From Pseudomonas sp. NFIX28 (GTDB taxonomy: Bacteria > Pseudomonadota > Gammaproteobacteria > Pseudomonadales > Pseudomonadaceae): a stretch of 64,000 nt of DNA. Shown here one piece after another: positions 33,877 to 42,650 of this stretch (position 1 is the stretch's first letter; each line of letters starts with the position of its first letter). The notes below the pieces were generated by a model, which saw nothing but the letters and a program-made list of their open reading frames with translations, was not told the DNA's origin and did no database searches. The stretch lies in the NCBI RefSeq assembly GCF_900107395.1, contig NZ_FNPW01000023.1, positions 1 to 64,000 on the forward strand, read 5' to 3'. Both the position numbers and the translations under genes were made by a program.

Positions 33877-34152
33877 TGAGGCGCCTTCATGAGCGCAATC
33901 CCGACTCAATGACTGAACGTAACAACAGAGTAGGCGACCAATACGCCATCTCAGACCTTGATCCGGCTCTAGCGTCAGACAAGTTCAGGCACGCTTGTAG
34001 GACTCTCCTGAAATACACGGTTTTACCCTGTTCAAGTGCTCTATTCGCTTGAGCCGACAGATGACGGCCAGCACCATCCCCCCGCCTTATCAATAGCGCC
34101 AACACGCTCAACGGCTTGCTTGGACGCGTCGTTTATCAGGGAGGAGGGGGGT

Positions 34153-35538
34153 ATGTGGCTGCGCCTTATTCGTCGGCAAGACCGCGAGCGTGAAGGAGTT
34201 GGTTTCAACAGCATCGAGTCGCCATTTTTTGCCCGGTTCGAAGTTCAACAGGCCCTCGGGCGGTACGGCAACAGAATCGACGGGCTGGATGATTTGCTTT
34301 ATGCCCACGGCAGTTCGCATGGCCATCTATCGAGCGATGATCTGTGCAAAATCCTGGTGAGCGTAGAACGGGGCGATTGGTTGCTGGTCTCGAATGACCC
34401 GTTCAGCCCTTTGAGCGGCGACACCTTCGGCAAGTATTCACACATCACCGGAAAGGGCTGGACGGCGAGTTCCCTGGATCATCGCCTGCAAGAAGAAAAC
34501 AAGCCCGCGTTGCCTGATACCGAACCTGTCGTAAAACCTCAACAGCAAGAGCCGGGCTTTTACGTCGTGCCTAAAAGCATGAGCCGTGAACAGCTTGAGT
34601 CGGTGCTGTTCACTTCTCGCAACCCAGCCGTGATGAGCAAATTTGAGTCGCTGAACCCCGGCCTGAGCGACGTTAAAGCGGGCTCGATGATCGTGCTCAG
34701 CGATCCCGGCAACCTGCAATGTACTCGCGAAGAAGGGTTGCTGATGGAGGCCGCAGCCAAGACCAATGACGCCCTCAAACCGCTTAGCGCGGAAGAAGCG
34801 AACTTCATGGCCAGGCACCGAGACGAAATCGAAAACTTTCTGGCACAGGGTTCGACGGCTATCGGCATCGGTGAAGCGATGTTTGCCAAGAACCTGGAAG
34901 ACGTCAAAACCACGCTGCGTGATATCGAAGCGTTGCATCAGCGCACGTTCCAGAAAGACGGCCACCTGCGGTCGCCGGAGTTCTTTGCTGAACGTAAAAA
35001 ACTGCTGGCACAGCTCAATACCCGACTAACCTCCATGACCCGAAAAGGCATTGGCTTCCCTGATCATCCGAACTTGAAAAGTGCCCTGGGGATCTCCAGC
35101 CGCAGTCTGGTTCACCGTTGGACCAAGGCCGGGGCTGCGGAGCAGATCCCAGGTTATGCCACGCACATCGAGGGAGTGGCCAAGGCGGCTAAAATCGTCA
35201 AATATGGCGGCTGGATCGGTACGGCTCTTGGCGGTGGAGCTTCCTACATGAAGGTTCAAGATGTGTGTGCAGCGGGTAACACCGAGGCATGCGAGAAAGT
35301 CAGATTCACTGAGACCGGTAACTTTGTCGGTGGGGTCGGAGGAGGCGCCATCGTCGGAGCCTTTTTAACGACGCCTATTGTCGGAACACTGTGCGTCGCA
35401 CTGGGTGTTCCAACTGCTGGCTTAGCCTCGTTGGCTTGTAGTGTCGTGGTTGTAGGAAGTGCTTCTTTTACGGCTGGTGTCGTTGGTAACTCTGCCGGGG
35501 AAGCAATGGCCGAGAAAATTTATGAGGCGGTCAAATGA
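34153..35538 (+). CDS. Candidate membrane-active toxin/effector with LysM-like domain
   Basis: 461 residues, function not recognised. The N-terminal ~110 residues contain SSDDLCKILVSVERGDWLLV. A LysM-like segment follows at about 135-190 (FYVVPKSMSREQLESVLF, LNPGLSDVKAGSMIVLSDP), then a charged helical region. The last ~70 residues are Gly-rich and membrane-like (GGVGGGAIVGAFLTTPIVGT, CSVVVVGSASFTAGVVGNSA). The ATG at 34153 follows a GGAGGGGG site. The next gene starts inside its stop codon (ATGA), and two paralogous three-helix membrane proteins follow. This layout fits a pore-forming effector with immunity proteins. No secretion genes lie nearby, so the toxin call is inference. Confidence 0.6.
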   Translation: MWLRLIRRQDREREGVGFNSIESPFFARFEVQQALGRYGNRIDGLDDLLYAHGSSHGHLSSDDLCKILVSVERGDWLLVSNDPFSPLSGDTFGKYSHITGKGWTASSLDHRLQEENKPALPDTEPVVKPQQQEPGFYVVPKSMSREQLESVLFTSRNPAVMSKFESLNPGLSDVKAGSMIVLSDPGNLQCTREEGLLMEAAAKTNDALKPLSAEEANFMARHRDEIENFLAQGSTAIGIGEAMFAKNLEDVKTTLRDIEALHQRTFQKDGHLRSPEFFAERKKLLAQLNTRLTSMTRKGIGFPDHPNLKSALGISSRSLVHRWTKAGAAEQIPGYATHIEGVAKAAKIVKYGGWIGTALGGGASYMKVQDVCAAGNTEACEKVRFTETGNFVGGVGGGAIVGAFLTTPIVGTLCVALGVPTAGLASLACSVVVVGSASFTAGVVGNSAGEAMAEKIYEAVK

Positions 35539-35921
35539 GCCTGAATACGGCGGACAAAATATTTCTGGTGGTCGGCCTTATCGATTTTGCAGGGATATTT
35601 ATTGTGCTTGGTATCTGCTTGCACATGGCCTACACCAAGATGGATTTGATGTTGGATCATCTGAAGAACAGTGCTGTGCTCAGCACGCTGACCACGCTCA
35701 GGCACGGAGGTCCGTGGGGGAAACTGATTCTGGTCGGGAGTATTTCCGGTTTTGTGACCTTTCCCCATTTTTACCTTAAGCGTGGCTGGGTCAGTACCGA
35801 GGACTTGCTGGGTTTTCCTGCGGCGCTTAAGCGCAAGTTGGTCGTGCTGCAGTGGAGTGCGCTAGGGCTGATAGTGGTCATGACGGGCCTTGCGGCAGTG
35901 GTCAAGCTGGGTGTTGTTTGA
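35535..35921 (+). CDS. Small membrane protein, candidate immunity protein 1
   Basis: 128 residues with three likely membrane helices: IFLVVGLIDFAGIFIVLGIC, KLILVGSISGFVTFPHFYL and LQWSALGLIVVMTGLAAVV. A soluble segment HMAYTKMDLMLDHLKNS lies between the first two. The ATG overlaps the stop of the 461-residue protein by 4 bases. It shares HMAYTK, LDHLKN, HGGPWGKL, FYLKRG and KRKL with the next gene product. A function in protecting against the upstream protein is inferred from the coupling and membrane location. Confidence 0.62.
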   Translation: MSLNTADKIFLVVGLIDFAGIFIVLGICLHMAYTKMDLMLDHLKNSAVLSTLTTLRHGGPWGKLILVGSISGFVTFPHFYLKRGWVSTEDLLGFPAALKRKLVVLQWSALGLIVVMTGLAAVVKLGVV

Positions 35922-35942
35922 GGTTGTTTACGAGAGCCACAA

Positions 35943-36329
35943 ATGAGTACCCCTGAGATCGTTTTCGGGTATCTGGGCGGAGTCGTGATTCTCGGTGCAT
36001 TTGTCTGGATCGGTGTCGCGTTGCACATGGCTTATACCAAGCTGGATGAGCTCTTGGACCACTTGAAAAACTGTTCCGCCATCATGGCCCGCGCTCCGTT
36101 AAAACACGGCGGTCCCTGGGGGAAGCTGTTGCTGATTGGGGGGATCTCCGGGATCGTGACGTTTCCCGGTTTTTATCTCAAAAGGGGGGAGTTGAGTGCC
36201 GAGGATTTGAACAATTTTCCCGCGCCATTTAAACGAAAGCTGGCCGTGTTGCAGTGGAGCGTTATCGGGCTTCTGGGCTTTGCTGCTCTCCTATGGGTGA
36301 TTGGCAAAATTGTAGGTTGGCACCAATAA
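35943..36329 (+). CDS. Small membrane protein, candidate immunity protein 2 (paralogue of the previous)
   Basis: 128 residues, the same length and three-helix layout as the protein before it. The shared blocks LHMAYTKLDELLDHLKN, HGGPWGKLLLIGGISG and FYLKRG are easy to see. It lies 21 bases after it. The tandem copies probably arose by local duplication and diverged, as happens with immunity genes. No known domain was recognised. After it, 36330-36774 holds only a REP and a likely promoter. Confidence 0.62.
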   Translation: MSTPEIVFGYLGGVVILGAFVWIGVALHMAYTKLDELLDHLKNCSAIMARAPLKHGGPWGKLLLIGGISGIVTFPGFYLKRGELSAEDLNNFPAPFKRKLAVLQWSVIGLLGFAALLWVIGKIVGWHQ

Positions 36330-36445
36330 ATCGTGTGTATTTCGGCCTGCCTGCAAAGCAAAGTAGCAGTGACCTGTCAGGTGCGCCTGTCTCGGCGAAT
36401 GCATCTGTAGCCTCGGTCTGGAAGTTCTGATTGCTGTGGTTGTGA

Positions 36446-36475
36446 GATCGCTTCGCGGGCAAGCCTCGCTCCTAC
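36446..36475. repeat. Single REP element
   Basis: GATCGCTTCGCGGGCAAGCC followed by TCGCTCCTAC matches the left arm of the REP pair at 12254-12328. I saw no inverted partner beside it. The rest of the 445-base gap 36330-36774 has no supported gene. Confidence 0.8.
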
Positions 36476-36774
36476 GGAAATAGCAGCATTTGTGGGGTGG
36501 CTGGGCGGTGCTCGATTGCCTGCAATGGGCGATAACGTGGGCGTCTTTTTTGCGCCATACGGCACTTGCCATCCGCTTTACGTTAACGTCAAGATGCTCC
36601 GGCGCAGTTTGCCGTGGCGCAGGTTTTGCTTGTGCAAGGGCAGGGCCGGCCATGGGCCAAACTTCCCTTTACTGCCTTCTGAACCGGGTGTAGACATTGC
36701 CCATGGCTTGCGTGCCCCTCGCAATCCAGGGAATGGACCGGGGAGGTACCGGGCGGACCGATTCGGAGCGCTTG

Positions 36775-38688
36775 ATGACTCTTATAAAAACAACGGGCAA
36801 GCAGCAGGACCAAGCGGGGCTGGCCCGCAGAAAGCTCCATCTGGAAGGCGAAGTCCCCGATGGCGTATTGCGTGCCGAAATCGACGCCTCGTGGCGGCGC
36901 AGCCTCAGCCATGGCGTGCATTTCAACGGCCAGCCGGAACTGACCCTGGAGTCCGGCGCCAGCCTCGAGATGCTGCTGGCGAGCAACCGCCTGCTGCTCG
37001 ACGCGGCGGTACCGGCCATCGACTACCTGGCCGAGCGCCAGGGCAAGGATGGCCTGATCATCCTGGCCAATGCCGACGCCACCATCCTGGCGGTCGAAGG
37101 CCGCGCCGACCGGCTCAAGGGCAGCGGCGTGCAGGACATCACCCTCGGCGCCTGCTGGAGCGAAGCCACCCGTGGCACCAATGCCCTGGGTACGGCGCTG
37201 GTGGAAGCACGCACCACCCTGATCGACTGCGGCGAACATTACCTGGATCGCCTGAGCCATTTCTCCTGCACCTCGGTGCCCATCCATTGCCCCCAGGGCG
37301 AGATCCTCGGCGTGCTCGACCTGACCCGCGAAGGCCCGCTCGGCCGCGTCCACGACAGCACCGCGCTGCTGAGCATGGCGGTCAGCCAGATCGAGAGCCG
37401 GGTGTTCCACAACAGCTTTCCCGAGCAGATCGTCCTCGCCTTCCATAGTCGCCGGCAGTATCTCGAATCGCCGTGGCAAGGCTTGCTCGCGGTCAGTCTC
37501 GGCGGGCAGATCCTGGCGGTCAGCGCCCAGGCCTGCCAGCTGTTGCACGCCGAGCGTTCGGCGCTGGTGGGGCGGCGCTGCGAGGAATTTCTCGGCGTGG
37601 ATGGCGTGCAATTGCTCAGCCGCTTGCAACAAGGCGGCATCGGCAGCCTGCAAACCGCCAAGGGCGAGTTTTTCTACAAGACCCTGCGCGCGCCGCAACG
37701 CTCGATCAATGTCAGCAGCGTGCCACGCGGCACGCCGAAAAGCGCCGCGAACCCTGCGCCGCGCGACCCGCAACTGGACACCCTGGCCGGCAGCAACAGC
37801 CGTTATGCCCGCGCCCTGCGCATGGCCCGGCAGGGCCTGGCCAATGCCTTGCCGGTATTACTGCTGGGGGAAACCGGCACCGGCAAGGAAGTCGTTGCCC
37901 GCGCCCTGCACATGGCCGGCAGTCGCGTCGGCAAGCCCTTTGTCGCGGTCAACTGCGCGGCGATCCCCGAGGGCCTGATCGAGTCGGAGCTGTTCGGTTA
38001 TCGCGAGGGCGCCTTCACCGGCTCGCGCCGTGGCGGCATGATCGGCCGCCTGCAACAGGCCCACGGCGGCACGCTGTTCCTCGATGAAATCGGCGATATG
38101 CCGCTGGCCTTGCAGGCACGCCTGCTGCGGGTGTTGCAGGACCGCAAGGTGGCGCCGCTGGGCGCCGGCGAAGAGCAGGACATCGACGTCGCGCTGATCT
38201 GCGCGACCCACCGCGACCTCAAGCAGCAGGTGGCCGACAAGCAGTTTCGCGAGGACCTGTTCTACCGCGTCAACGGCATCAGCGTGATGCTCCCGGCGTT
38301 GCGCGAGCGCGAGGACTTCGACGCGCTGCTGGACGTGCTGCTGGCCAAGCTTGGCAGCCCCGGCGTGGCCCTGGTCGAGGACCTGCGACGGCTGCTGGCC
38401 GGCTATCACTGGCCGGGCAATATCCGCCAGCTGGAGATGGTCCTGCGCACGGCGCTGGCGATGCGCGAGACGGATGACGCGGCCCTGGGCCTGGAGCATT
38501 TGCCCGACAGCATGCTCGACGACCTCAACGCCAGCGAGCGCCCGGCCAGCGGCAGCATCCGCGAGAACCAGCTGGAGCTGATCCGCCAGGCGCTGGACAG
38601 CCACCAGGGCAATGTCTCCGCCGCCGCCGATGCCCTGGGCATCAGCCGCGCGACGCTGTACCGCAAGCTCAAGCAGTTGCGCAATTGA
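36775..38688 (+). CDS. Sigma-54-dependent activator of the amine dehydrogenase locus (AcoR/PeaR-like)
   Basis: 637 residues. An N-terminal sensory part with GAF-like features (VQDITLGACWSEATRGTNAL) is followed by the sigma-54 AAA+ domain: Walker A GETGTGKEV, the GAFTGSRRG loop that contacts sigma-54, GGTLFLDEIGD and the R-finger region. A Fis-type helix-turn-helix ends the protein (NVSAAADALGISRATLYRKL). The ATG at 36775 follows GGAG. The stop overlaps the start of qhpF (TGATG). A sigma-54 promoter lies before the ALDH gene at 44814-46304, a likely target. In P. putida a sigma-54 regulator (PeaR) accompanies the phenylethylamine locus. Confidence 0.9.
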   Translation: MTLIKTTGKQQDQAGLARRKLHLEGEVPDGVLRAEIDASWRRSLSHGVHFNGQPELTLESGASLEMLLASNRLLLDAAVPAIDYLAERQGKDGLIILANADATILAVEGRADRLKGSGVQDITLGACWSEATRGTNALGTALVEARTTLIDCGEHYLDRLSHFSCTSVPIHCPQGEILGVLDLTREGPLGRVHDSTALLSMAVSQIESRVFHNSFPEQIVLAFHSRRQYLESPWQGLLAVSLGGQILAVSAQACQLLHAERSALVGRRCEEFLGVDGVQLLSRLQQGGIGSLQTAKGEFFYKTLRAPQRSINVSSVPRGTPKSAANPAPRDPQLDTLAGSNSRYARALRMARQGLANALPVLLLGETGTGKEVVARALHMAGSRVGKPFVAVNCAAIPEGLIESELFGYREGAFTGSRRGGMIGRLQQAHGGTLFLDEIGDMPLALQARLLRVLQDRKVAPLGAGEEQDIDVALICATHRDLKQQVADKQFREDLFYRVNGISVMLPALREREDFDALLDVLLAKLGSPGVALVEDLRRLLAGYHWPGNIRQLEMVLRTALAMRETDDAALGLEHLPDSMLDDLNASERPASGSIRENQLELIRQALDSHQGNVSAAADALGISRATLYRKLKQLRN

Positions 38689-40406
38689 TGGCGCGCCTGC
38701 TCAGCCGGCTGGTGGACAGCCCCGACCCCGTGGCCCTGCAAGCGGCCCTGCGCTGGCTGTACGGGTTTGTCCGCCCGCAGCGCCTGGCCATCGCCGGGTT
38801 GCTGGCGCTGTCGGTCTGCGCCTCGTTGCTGGTGCTGGTGCAGCCGTGGCTGATCAAGCTGCTGATCGACGACGGCCTGCTGGCGCGCAACTTCCCGATG
38901 CTGGCGTGGATCGCCGGGCTGATGATGCTTGCCGGGCTGCTGGGCACCGCGCTGTCGGGCATCAACCGCTACCTGCATACGCGCCTGTCGGGGCGGATCC
39001 TGTTCGCCCTGCGCGACGACCTGTACCGGCATTTGCAGCGCCTGTCGCCGGGCTTCTACGGCCAGCGGCGGATCGGCGACCTGATGTCGCGGCTCGATGG
39101 CGACGTCGCGGAGATCCAGCGCTTTGCCGTCGACTCGCTGTTCTCCGCGGTGTCCAGCGTGATTGGCCTGGTGGTGGCCGTGGCGCTGCTGGTGACCCTG
39201 TCCTGGCAGCTGTCGCTGCTGGCGTTGTTGCTGATTCCGCTGGACGTGCTCTGGCTGCGCTGGATGCGGCGCAAGGTCGAGCGCGACGTGCGGCAACTGC
39301 GCGAGCGCTCGGCGGACATATCGTCGTTCATGGTCGAGACCCTGCCGGTGATGAAGTTCATCCAGAGCGCCGGCCAGCAACAGCGCGAAGCGCGGCGCCT
39401 GGAGCAGCTGGGGCAGGGCTACATGAGCCAGTTGCTGCGCCTGCAGGTCACGGAGTTCTTCACCCAGGCGGTGCCCGGCACCCTGACTTCGCTGTCGCGC
39501 GCCTGCGCGTTCCTGATCGGCGGCTATTGGGTGGTGCAGGGCACCTGGCAGCTGGGCGCGCTGATCGCCTTTTCCACTTACCTGGGCATGGCCGTGGGCC
39601 CGGTGCAGAGCCTGCTGGGGCTGTACGTGGCGATCCAGCGCATGACCGTCAGCCTGGGCCGGGTCATGGAGCTGCGCGGCGAGCAGCCGAGCGTGACCAC
39701 GCCGGCGCAACCGCTGCCGATGCCCAGCGGCGGCGAGCTGTATTTCCGTGACCTGCACTTCAGCCATCCGGGGCGACCGAGCACCCTGCGCGGCATCGAG
39801 GCGCGCATTCCCTATGGCCTGAAGGTGGCCCTGGCGGGCGGTTCCGGGGTCGGCAAGTCGACCTTGATCGACCTGCTGCAACGCCATCACGACCCGCAGG
39901 CCGGGCAGGTGCTGCTGGACGGTATCGACCTGCGCCAGCTCGACCTGTTCGAGCTGCGCCGGCGCATCGCCGTGGTCAGCCAGGACATTGTGCTGTTTCG
40001 CGGTAGCCTGGCCGACAACCTGGCCTACAGCGTGCCCGACGCCCCGCGCGCGGCGGTGGCCGAGGTGGCGCGCCTGGCGCAACTGGACAGCCTGATCGAG
40101 TCGCTGCCCGAAGGCCTGGACAGCCCATTGGGCGAGCGCGGCCAGCAGCTGTCCGGCGGCCAGAAACAACGCATCGCGATTGCCCGCGCGCTGCTCCAGG
40201 ACCCGCTGATCCTGGTGCTGGACGAAGCCACCTCGGCGGTGGACGAAAGCACCGAGCGCGAAGTCATCGAGGCGATCGACCGGCTGTTCGCCGGGCGCAC
40301 GCGGATCCTGATCAGCCATCGGCCCTCGACCCTGGCCGACGCCGACCTGCGCTTCGAGCTGGTGGACGGCGTGTTGCAATCCTCGAAGGTGATCCATGAA
40401 GCCTGA
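38688..40406 (+). CDS. qhpF: ABC transporter (membrane and ATPase fused) for the amine dehydrogenase gamma subunit
   Basis: 572 residues. A six-helix exporter domain (about 1-315) is followed by an ATPase with Walker A GGSGVGKST, signature LSGGQKQRIAIARAL, Walker B LILVLDEATSAVD and the switch His in LISHRPS. In quinohemoprotein amine dehydrogenase systems QhpF exports the modified gamma subunit to the periplasm. The context here agrees: activator before, QhpE and QhpG after, with overlapping ends. A TTG at 38685 is one codon earlier; the ATG at 38688 is preferred. Confidence 0.88.
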   Translation: MARLLSRLVDSPDPVALQAALRWLYGFVRPQRLAIAGLLALSVCASLLVLVQPWLIKLLIDDGLLARNFPMLAWIAGLMMLAGLLGTALSGINRYLHTRLSGRILFALRDDLYRHLQRLSPGFYGQRRIGDLMSRLDGDVAEIQRFAVDSLFSAVSSVIGLVVAVALLVTLSWQLSLLALLLIPLDVLWLRWMRRKVERDVRQLRERSADISSFMVETLPVMKFIQSAGQQQREARRLEQLGQGYMSQLLRLQVTEFFTQAVPGTLTSLSRACAFLIGGYWVVQGTWQLGALIAFSTYLGMAVGPVQSLLGLYVAIQRMTVSLGRVMELRGEQPSVTTPAQPLPMPSGGELYFRDLHFSHPGRPSTLRGIEARIPYGLKVALAGGSGVGKSTLIDLLQRHHDPQAGQVLLDGIDLRQLDLFELRRRIAVVSQDIVLFRGSLADNLAYSVPDAPRAAVAEVARLAQLDSLIESLPEGLDSPLGERGQQLSGGQKQRIAIARALLQDPLILVLDEATSAVDESTEREVIEAIDRLFAGRTRILISHRPSTLADADLRFELVDGVLQSSKVIHEA

Positions 40407-41073
40407 ACTGCGGATCGGTGTGATCGACAGCGGGCATGCGCCCGGGCAACGCCCGCGGGTGGTGGCCGGGCGGCGTTTCTACCTGGTCGAGGGCGGCGTG
40501 GGCGAAGGCGACTTGCGCGACGACCCGCTCGGCCACGGCAGCGCGATCATCGAGGCGATCGGCGAGCGGGCGCCCGGGGCGCGTTTCTGCGTGGCCCAGG
40601 TGTTCGACCAGCGCGGGGTGACCAGCGCCTTGCAGATCGCCAGCGCCCTGGACTGGCTGGTGAGCCAGCAGGTGCGGCTGGTCAACCTCAGCCTGGGGTT
40701 GCGCCAGGACCGCAGCCTGTTGCGCGAAGCCTGCGCGGCCGCCCTGGCGCGCGGCGTGCTGTTGTGCGCCTCGACGCCGGCCCAGGGCGAGGGCGTATAC
40801 CCGGCGCGTTATCCGGGCGTGCTGCGGGTTACCGGCGATGCCCGTTGCACCCCCGGCGAATGGTCGTGGCTGGACAGCCAGCAGGCCGACTTCGCCGCCT
40901 GCGTGCAGGGCAGCCATCCCGGCCAGTCCGGCGCCAGCCTGGGCTGCGCGGCTTTGAGCGGGCATATCGCCCGCTATCTCGGCGAACACCGCGACGCCGA
41001 CAACCCGCAGGTGGTCCAGTGGCTGCAAACCCATGCCCGTTACCACGGCCCCGAACGGCGCGGCTGGGCATGA
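40396..41073 (+). CDS. qhpE: Subtilisin-like protease that removes the gamma-subunit leader
   Basis: 225 residues, short for a subtilase. The catalytic triad is visible as Asp11 (IGVIDSGH), His47 (DPLGHGSAI) and Ser181 (GASLGCAALSG). There is no signal peptide, so it acts in the cytoplasm, as known for QhpE, which cleaves the leader of the cross-linked gamma subunit. It overlaps the end of qhpF by 11 bases and the start of qhpG by 4 bases. Confidence 0.87.
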   Translation: MKPELRIGVIDSGHAPGQRPRVVAGRRFYLVEGGVGEGDLRDDPLGHGSAIIEAIGERAPGARFCVAQVFDQRGVTSALQIASALDWLVSQQVRLVNLSLGLRQDRSLLREACAAALARGVLLCASTPAQGEGVYPARYPGVLRVTGDARCTPGEWSWLDSQQADFAACVQGSHPGQSGASLGCAALSGHIARYLGEHRDADNPQVVQWLQTHARYHGPERRGWA

Positions 41074-42377
41074 GGCCGATCCTGGTGCTCGGCGCCGGCC
41101 CGGCCGGGGCCGCGGTGGCCCTGGGCTTGCGGCGCCTGGGCCATGAGGTGGCGCTGGTCAGCGAATGGCGGCGCTTCCCGGCGCTCGAAGGGGTGTCGCT
41201 GCGGGTGCTCGAGGCCTTGCGCGGCGTCGGCCTGGGGCGTTCGCTGGAGACGGCGTTGCAGGCCTCGCAGCGCCAGGTGGCGTGGAACGGCCAGGCCCAT
41301 GCGCAGAACGTCGAATACCTGCTGGATCGTCCGCGCTTCGATCGCGGCCTGCGTGAGGATTTGCGCGAGGTCGGGGTCGAACTGATCGAAGGCCGGGTGC
41401 TGGAGGTGCGGTCGACGGCGAGCGGCCATCGGCTGCGGATCGAGGGGCAGGCCGAGCGCTGCGCCGATTTTCTGGTGGAGGCTCGGGGGCGCCAGGCGCC
41501 TGCATTGAGTAAAGAACTGGGCAAAGGCCTGCGAGGCCCGGAAACGCTCAGCCTGCTCAACCGCTGGCAGGGCGCGCCGGGCAGCACCGCCAGCGCCGTG
41601 CACAGCCTTGAGGATGGCTGGGCCTGGATGGCGCGCCAGGCCGACGGCCAGTGTTACTGGCAACTGACGCTGGACGTGGCCAGCGCCGCGTTGCCGGGCA
41701 AGGCGCAGTTGCTCGACTATTGCCGCCAGCGGCGCCAGGGCTCGGTGCTGGCGCGGGAGTTTTTCGGCGCCGCGCCGGAGCACGATCTGCAGCTGCATGC
41801 GCGCAGCAGCACGGCGATCCTTTGCCCGCAGGTATGCGGGGAAAATTGGATTCGCGTGGGCGACGCGGCCATGGCCGTGGACCCGTTGTCGGGCAACGGC
41901 ATCTTCCAGTCGCTGTCTTCGGCGTTGCAGGCGCCGGCGGTGATCAACACGCTGTTGCAACGGCCCGAACGCGCGGCCCTGGCCCAGCGCTTCCACCGCC
42001 AGCGGGTGGAGCAGCTGTTCCTGCGTTTTGCCCGCATCGGCCGGGACTTTTACGCCGACGAGCAGCGCTGGGCCGATCAACCGTTCTGGCAGGTGCGCCG
42101 ACAGTGGCCGGACCATGAACCGGCGCACCGCGTGGCGGATTTTGCTGCCCTGCGCATCGAACGCGCCCCGGTATTGCGCGACGGCCTGGTGGACGAAGCC
42201 GAGGTGGTGATCGCCCCGGACCAGCCGCTGGGGATCTGGCATGTGCAAGGGGTGGAACTGGCGCCACTGCTGCGCCGCCTGCACCACGAGCCGGCGCAAC
42301 AGGTGCTGGCGGGGTTGAACGCCGAACAGGACAAGGCCGTGCGCGGCTGGTTGCTGGGGCAGGGATACCAGCCTTGA
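41070..42377 (+). CDS. qhpG: FAD-dependent monooxygenase of CTQ cofactor formation
   Basis: 435 residues. The N-terminus PILVLGAGPAGAAVALGLRR is the FAD-binding GxGxxG fold, and VGDAAMAVDPLSGNGIF is the second flavin motif of this monooxygenase/halogenase group. QhpG hydroxylates the tryptophan that becomes part of the cysteine tryptophylquinone of the gamma subunit. The ATG overlaps the qhpE stop (ATGA). It ends this operon; REP elements follow. Confidence 0.87.
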   Translation: MRPILVLGAGPAGAAVALGLRRLGHEVALVSEWRRFPALEGVSLRVLEALRGVGLGRSLETALQASQRQVAWNGQAHAQNVEYLLDRPRFDRGLREDLREVGVELIEGRVLEVRSTASGHRLRIEGQAERCADFLVEARGRQAPALSKELGKGLRGPETLSLLNRWQGAPGSTASAVHSLEDGWAWMARQADGQCYWQLTLDVASAALPGKAQLLDYCRQRRQGSVLAREFFGAAPEHDLQLHARSSTAILCPQVCGENWIRVGDAAMAVDPLSGNGIFQSLSSALQAPAVINTLLQRPERAALAQRFHRQRVEQLFLRFARIGRDFYADEQRWADQPFWQVRRQWPDHEPAHRVADFAALRIERAPVLRDGLVDEAEVVIAPDQPLGIWHVQGVELAPLLRRLHHEPAQQVLAGLNAEQDKAVRGWLLGQGYQP

Positions 42378-42392
42378 TGCGACGGGGGCGGC

Positions 42393-42441
42393 TTTTGTAG
42401 CCGCTGCCGCAGGCTGCGCTCGGCGGCGCTGCCGCCGCAAA
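42393..42441. repeat. GC-rich Pseudomonas intergenic repeat
   Basis: TGTAGCCGCTGCCGCAGGCT continues GCGCTCGGCGGCGCTGCCGC. The string, with internal GCCGC/GCGGC symmetry, is a common intergenic repeat type in Pseudomonas. It lies just before the REP pair at 42486. Confidence 0.55.
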
Positions 42442-42485
42442 GGCGTCGGTGGTCGATCGTCGGGTGGGTGGTGTTTGGGCGATTG

Positions 42486-42550
42486 ATCGCGGGCAAGCCT
42501 CGCTCCTACAGAAGATCACAGCCCCCGTAGGAGCGAGGCTTGCCCGCGAT
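42486..42550. repeat. Paired inverted REP elements (REPIN)
   Basis: ATCGCGGGCAAGCCTCGCTC plus CTAC (42486-42509) faces GTAGGAGCGAGGCTTGCCCG plus CGAT (42527-42550). The arms are exact inverted copies with a 17-base spacer. Confidence 0.88.
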
Positions 42551-42650
42551 CCGCGCAGCGGCCACCCAAACCTGATACTTCCTGGCAAAGCGCCGACCAA
42601 CACCGGCAAGCCGGGGCCTGGGCAGGCACCCGGTGTGCTTTGGCTAGCGG

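Noticed and set aside
38406..40397. 663-codon open frame on the minus strand across qhpF
   Set aside because: Antisense shadow; rich in Gln, His and Arg as expected from reversed GC-rich codons, while the plus strand has full ABC motifs.
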